Assembly (NCBI GenBank): GCA_947499925.1
Contig: CANMQR010000017.1
Location: forward strand, 1 to 7,966
DNA length: 7,966 bases
From: Neisseriaceae bacterium
GTDB taxonomy: Bacteria; Pseudomonadota; Gammaproteobacteria; Burkholderiales; UBA11063
Direction of reading: 5' to 3'
In this document: positions 6,124 to 7,966 of the stretch, piece after piece
Layout: each line of letters starts with the position of its first letter
How positions within the stretch are numbered: the first letter of the stretch is position 1
Made by a program: the position numbers and the translations under genes
Notes under the pieces: model-generated
Told to the model about the DNA's origin: nothing
Seen by the model: only the letters and a program-made list of their open reading frames with translations
The model's database searches: none

Positions 6124-7966
6124 TTAAAACCCACCTTCTACTGTTAAGGTGTAGGCACTTGCATTTGCATCATCTGCTGATACCTCTGTATTGCTATTAT
6201 TATCTTTGCTTGCTCCATAGAATATCATTGGGGATGTTCCACTAGCTACTCTACTTACATCATACGTCAAAGTACATACTTGATTGTATTTCAATGGCGA
6301 TTTATCGCAATTGATGGGACTAGCTTCCACTAGAGTTGCCTCAGGTGGTAAGCCACTTACTTTTAGACTACTAAAACCATCAGCTTTGCCTAGATTCTTT
6401 ATTACTACAGTTATAGAGCCATCACCCTCGGTAACAATACCACTATTCGGCTCTGCCTTTAATTGATAATTAGTATAAAACGGTATCGCTGTAGTCTTGG
6501 AGTTGCCATCTGCTAGGTATAGTTTACCTTCATGTTTCTTACCATCATCCATACCACCAATACTTAAGTGTAGTAGTGCATGATCTCCAACCCTAAGAGG
6601 GTAGGCACCATCAAATTTGCTATATAAGAATGGCTGTACATACGACTCTTGTTCAAATGATTCACGAAGAGTAGAGCTTTTGATATTCATATAACTAAGT
6701 TCACCAGATTCTTCTTCGCTAAAGTAATCAACACCAAAGCCTTGGCCATATATTTCAGGTGCTGCGTTTCCTTTTACACTTGCACCACCTGCTAACTTAG
6801 TTACTATTCCAGTTGTAGGTAGTGATACATCTAACGTTACCTCTTGGCCTTGGCTAATTGCGATACCACCAAATTCGTCTTTGAGATTAGAATTACTTAT
6901 ATTTGAACTAGAACTATTGTACACAACTGTGTTTGTTTTACGATCTAGCACTTGTTGTACTTTGTACATTGGGGCATCAAATCTATCATCTTCCGCTAGG
7001 CTATCTAGGCCTTCTTCATGAAAAACGTCCAGCGTCATTTGATAATCCATATCAGCAAATGGTGATGCCTCAGTTAAATTATAAATACTAAACATTAATA
7101 CTGCATCGGAAGCTTTATTTTTGTTATCAAGTTTTCCCAAGAGTGGATCATCTTGTTCAGATTGATCTGGGCGCATTAATGGGGCAGTCTCAACTTCAAC
7201 TGAGGCTTTAATACCTACATTAGGATCAACTTCAGGATCTATAAAATTATACATTTGGATTTGAGCCAAAGTGTTGTTCATAGCATTCTCTGTGCCATTA
7301 GTTATTGGTACCATCTTCGTATTCGCTTCAATTTGATCATCCTCAGCATGAGTTCTATTCCATTTAACTACATCTTCATTATTAGGAACAGATAGATTCA
7401 CAGTTGTAACCGATGTATTTTCTTGACCTTTTGCATTATTTGAATTTCGTGAAGCCAATTTCAGTGTTCCAATTGACACTAATAAAACAAGACATACCAC
7501 GCCAGCGACAAAAGACCCTTGAATCTTTGTTTGTATAGATTTCATACCATTTTGTTTGAAACCTACTATCATTTCATGCGTCACATCCATGTCATTTATA
7601 GCTTCTTTACTAGTCAACTCCAGTAGTCTAGCTTCTTCATGCTTGTTATAATCTGTAATAACTTTAGATAGAAGACCTGCTTCAGAGTTACTAAATTTCT
7701 TATCTTTCATAACACTTTCTGGCGCATATATACCACCTCCAATGTCAAATGGTTGCCACTTCGGATCATAATTTGTTGTTACACTTGCTCCAGTTTGAGA
7801 TAGCACAATATCAGCTAAATGAGGTTCAGCATAACTAACACTCTCACACCCAACTAGCCTCAAAGTATAATCACTACTGTTATCAGCCAATAACCCTAAT
7901 TTTGAGGCTCTTGGTTTATCATCTGCTCCAACTATATTAGCCCAGACTCCATTTGGCTCACTTGCC
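6124..7966 (-). CDS. Single-pass membrane protein with extracytoplasmic Ig-like domain; N-terminus outside window
   Basis: The frame is open to the right edge, so the start is not in the window; a TTG at 7890 could be read as a start, but 25 in-frame codons precede it. At least 613 residues are encoded. Counting from the edge, residues 1-149 are hydrophilic and probably cytoplasmic ('PKWQPFDIGGG' near 69-79). One transmembrane helix spans about 150-172, preceded by lysines ('MKSIQTKIQG'), which fits N-in topology. An Asn/Ser-rich linker follows, then a long acidic, beta-rich region. The last 110 or so residues resemble CARDB/DUF11-like Ig domains of surface proteins, with the pattern 'VVIKNLGKADG', 'GLPPEA', and two cysteines (553 and 564) placed for a disulfide ('INC'...'VCTL'). 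I do not recognise the N-terminal part or the whole protein. An envelope-spanning structural, adhesive or secretion-associated role is possible, but no function is assigned. Confidence 0.8.
   Translation of the reverse strand, partial: ASEPNGVWANIVGADDKPRASKLGLLADNSSDYTLRLVGCESVSYAEPHLADIVLSQTGASVTTNYDPKWQPFDIGGGIYAPESVMKDKKFSNSEAGLLSKVITDYNKHEEARLLELTSKEAINDMDVTHEMIVGFKQNGMKSIQTKIQGSFVAGVVCLVLLVSIGTLKLASRNSNNAKGQENTSVTTVNLSVPNNEDVVKWNRTHAEDDQIEANTKMVPITNGTENAMNNTLAQIQMYNFIDPEVDPNVGIKASVEVETAPLMRPDQSEQDDPLLGKLDNKNKASDAVLMFSIYNLTEASPFADMDYQMTLDVFHEEGLDSLAEDDRFDAPMYKVQQVLDRKTNTVVYNSSSSNISNSNLKDEFGGIAISQGQEVTLDVSLPTTGIVTKLAGGASVKGNAAPEIYGQGFGVDYFSEEESGELSYMNIKSSTLRESFEQESYVQPFLYSKFDGAYPLRVGDHALLHLSIGGMDDGKKHEGKLYLADGNSKTTAIPFYTNYQLKAEPNSGIVTEGDGSITVVIKNLGKADGFSSLKVSGLPPEATLVEASPINCDKSPLKYNQVCTLTYDVSRVASGTSPMIFYGASKDNNSNTEVSADDANASAYTLTVEGGF

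Noticed and set aside
6121..6131. Small palindrome GGTTTAAAACC at the stop codon of the right-hand gene
   Set aside because: Five-bp arms around one base in AT-rich sequence; too short to fold with a 1-nt loop and likely chance.
7888..7890. TTG as the start of the right-hand membrane protein
   Set aside because: The frame stays open for 25 more codons to the window edge with ordinary protein-like sequence, so the gene most likely starts outside.

Overview
The window is AT-rich, and every gene I can support lies on the minus strand. It reads like the chromosome of a low-GC gammaproteobacterium, possibly of the Francisella/Legionella/Coxiella neighbourhood. This placement is tentative. It rests on low GC, a DUF1566/Lcl_C lipoprotein, Ig-like envelope domains and a lipid operon whose known relatives are proteobacterial. 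There is no rRNA, tRNA, CRISPR array, transposase or integrase in view.

Layout in the direction of transcription (right to left). (1) 7966-6124: the 3' part of a large gene, cut by the window edge. It encodes a single-pass membrane protein with an unrecognised cytoplasmic N-terminal region and a long extracytoplasmic region ending in an Ig-like beta-sandwich. (2) 6123-5944: a 180-nt spacer holding a perfect REP-like palindrome and a good sigma70-type promoter. (3) 5943-1668: a tightly packed five-gene operon, NTF2-like protein > SDR > FAD-dependent amine-oxidase-type oxidoreductase > DUF1365 > Cfa-like methyltransferase. Junctions are 3 nt apart, overlapping by 4 nt, overlapping by 11 nt and 22 nt apart. 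(4) 1542-463: a lipoprotein with an Ig-like (DUF5018-like) domain and a DUF1566/Lcl_C domain, with its own extended -10 promoter. (5) 381-1: the N-terminal two thirds of a DUF3833 lipoprotein, cut by the left edge, again with its own extended -10 promoter.

The operon in (3) plus DUF3833 is a recognisable conserved set in proteobacteria, thought to modify unsaturated acyl chains of membrane phospholipids. It is often placed under ECF sigma/ChrR (singlet oxygen) control. Here the set differs in three ways: no sigma/ChrR pair precedes it, DUF2878 is missing, and an unrelated surface lipoprotein sits between cfa and the DUF3833 gene. The Cfa-like enzyme keeps the SAM site, Glu and Tyr but has Ser and Gln where E. 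coli Cfa has Cys139 and His266. A methylation product other than a plain cyclopropane is therefore worth considering. I see no wholly new system. The best leads are this rearranged, apparently sigma70-driven lipid operon and the unidentified membrane protein on the right.
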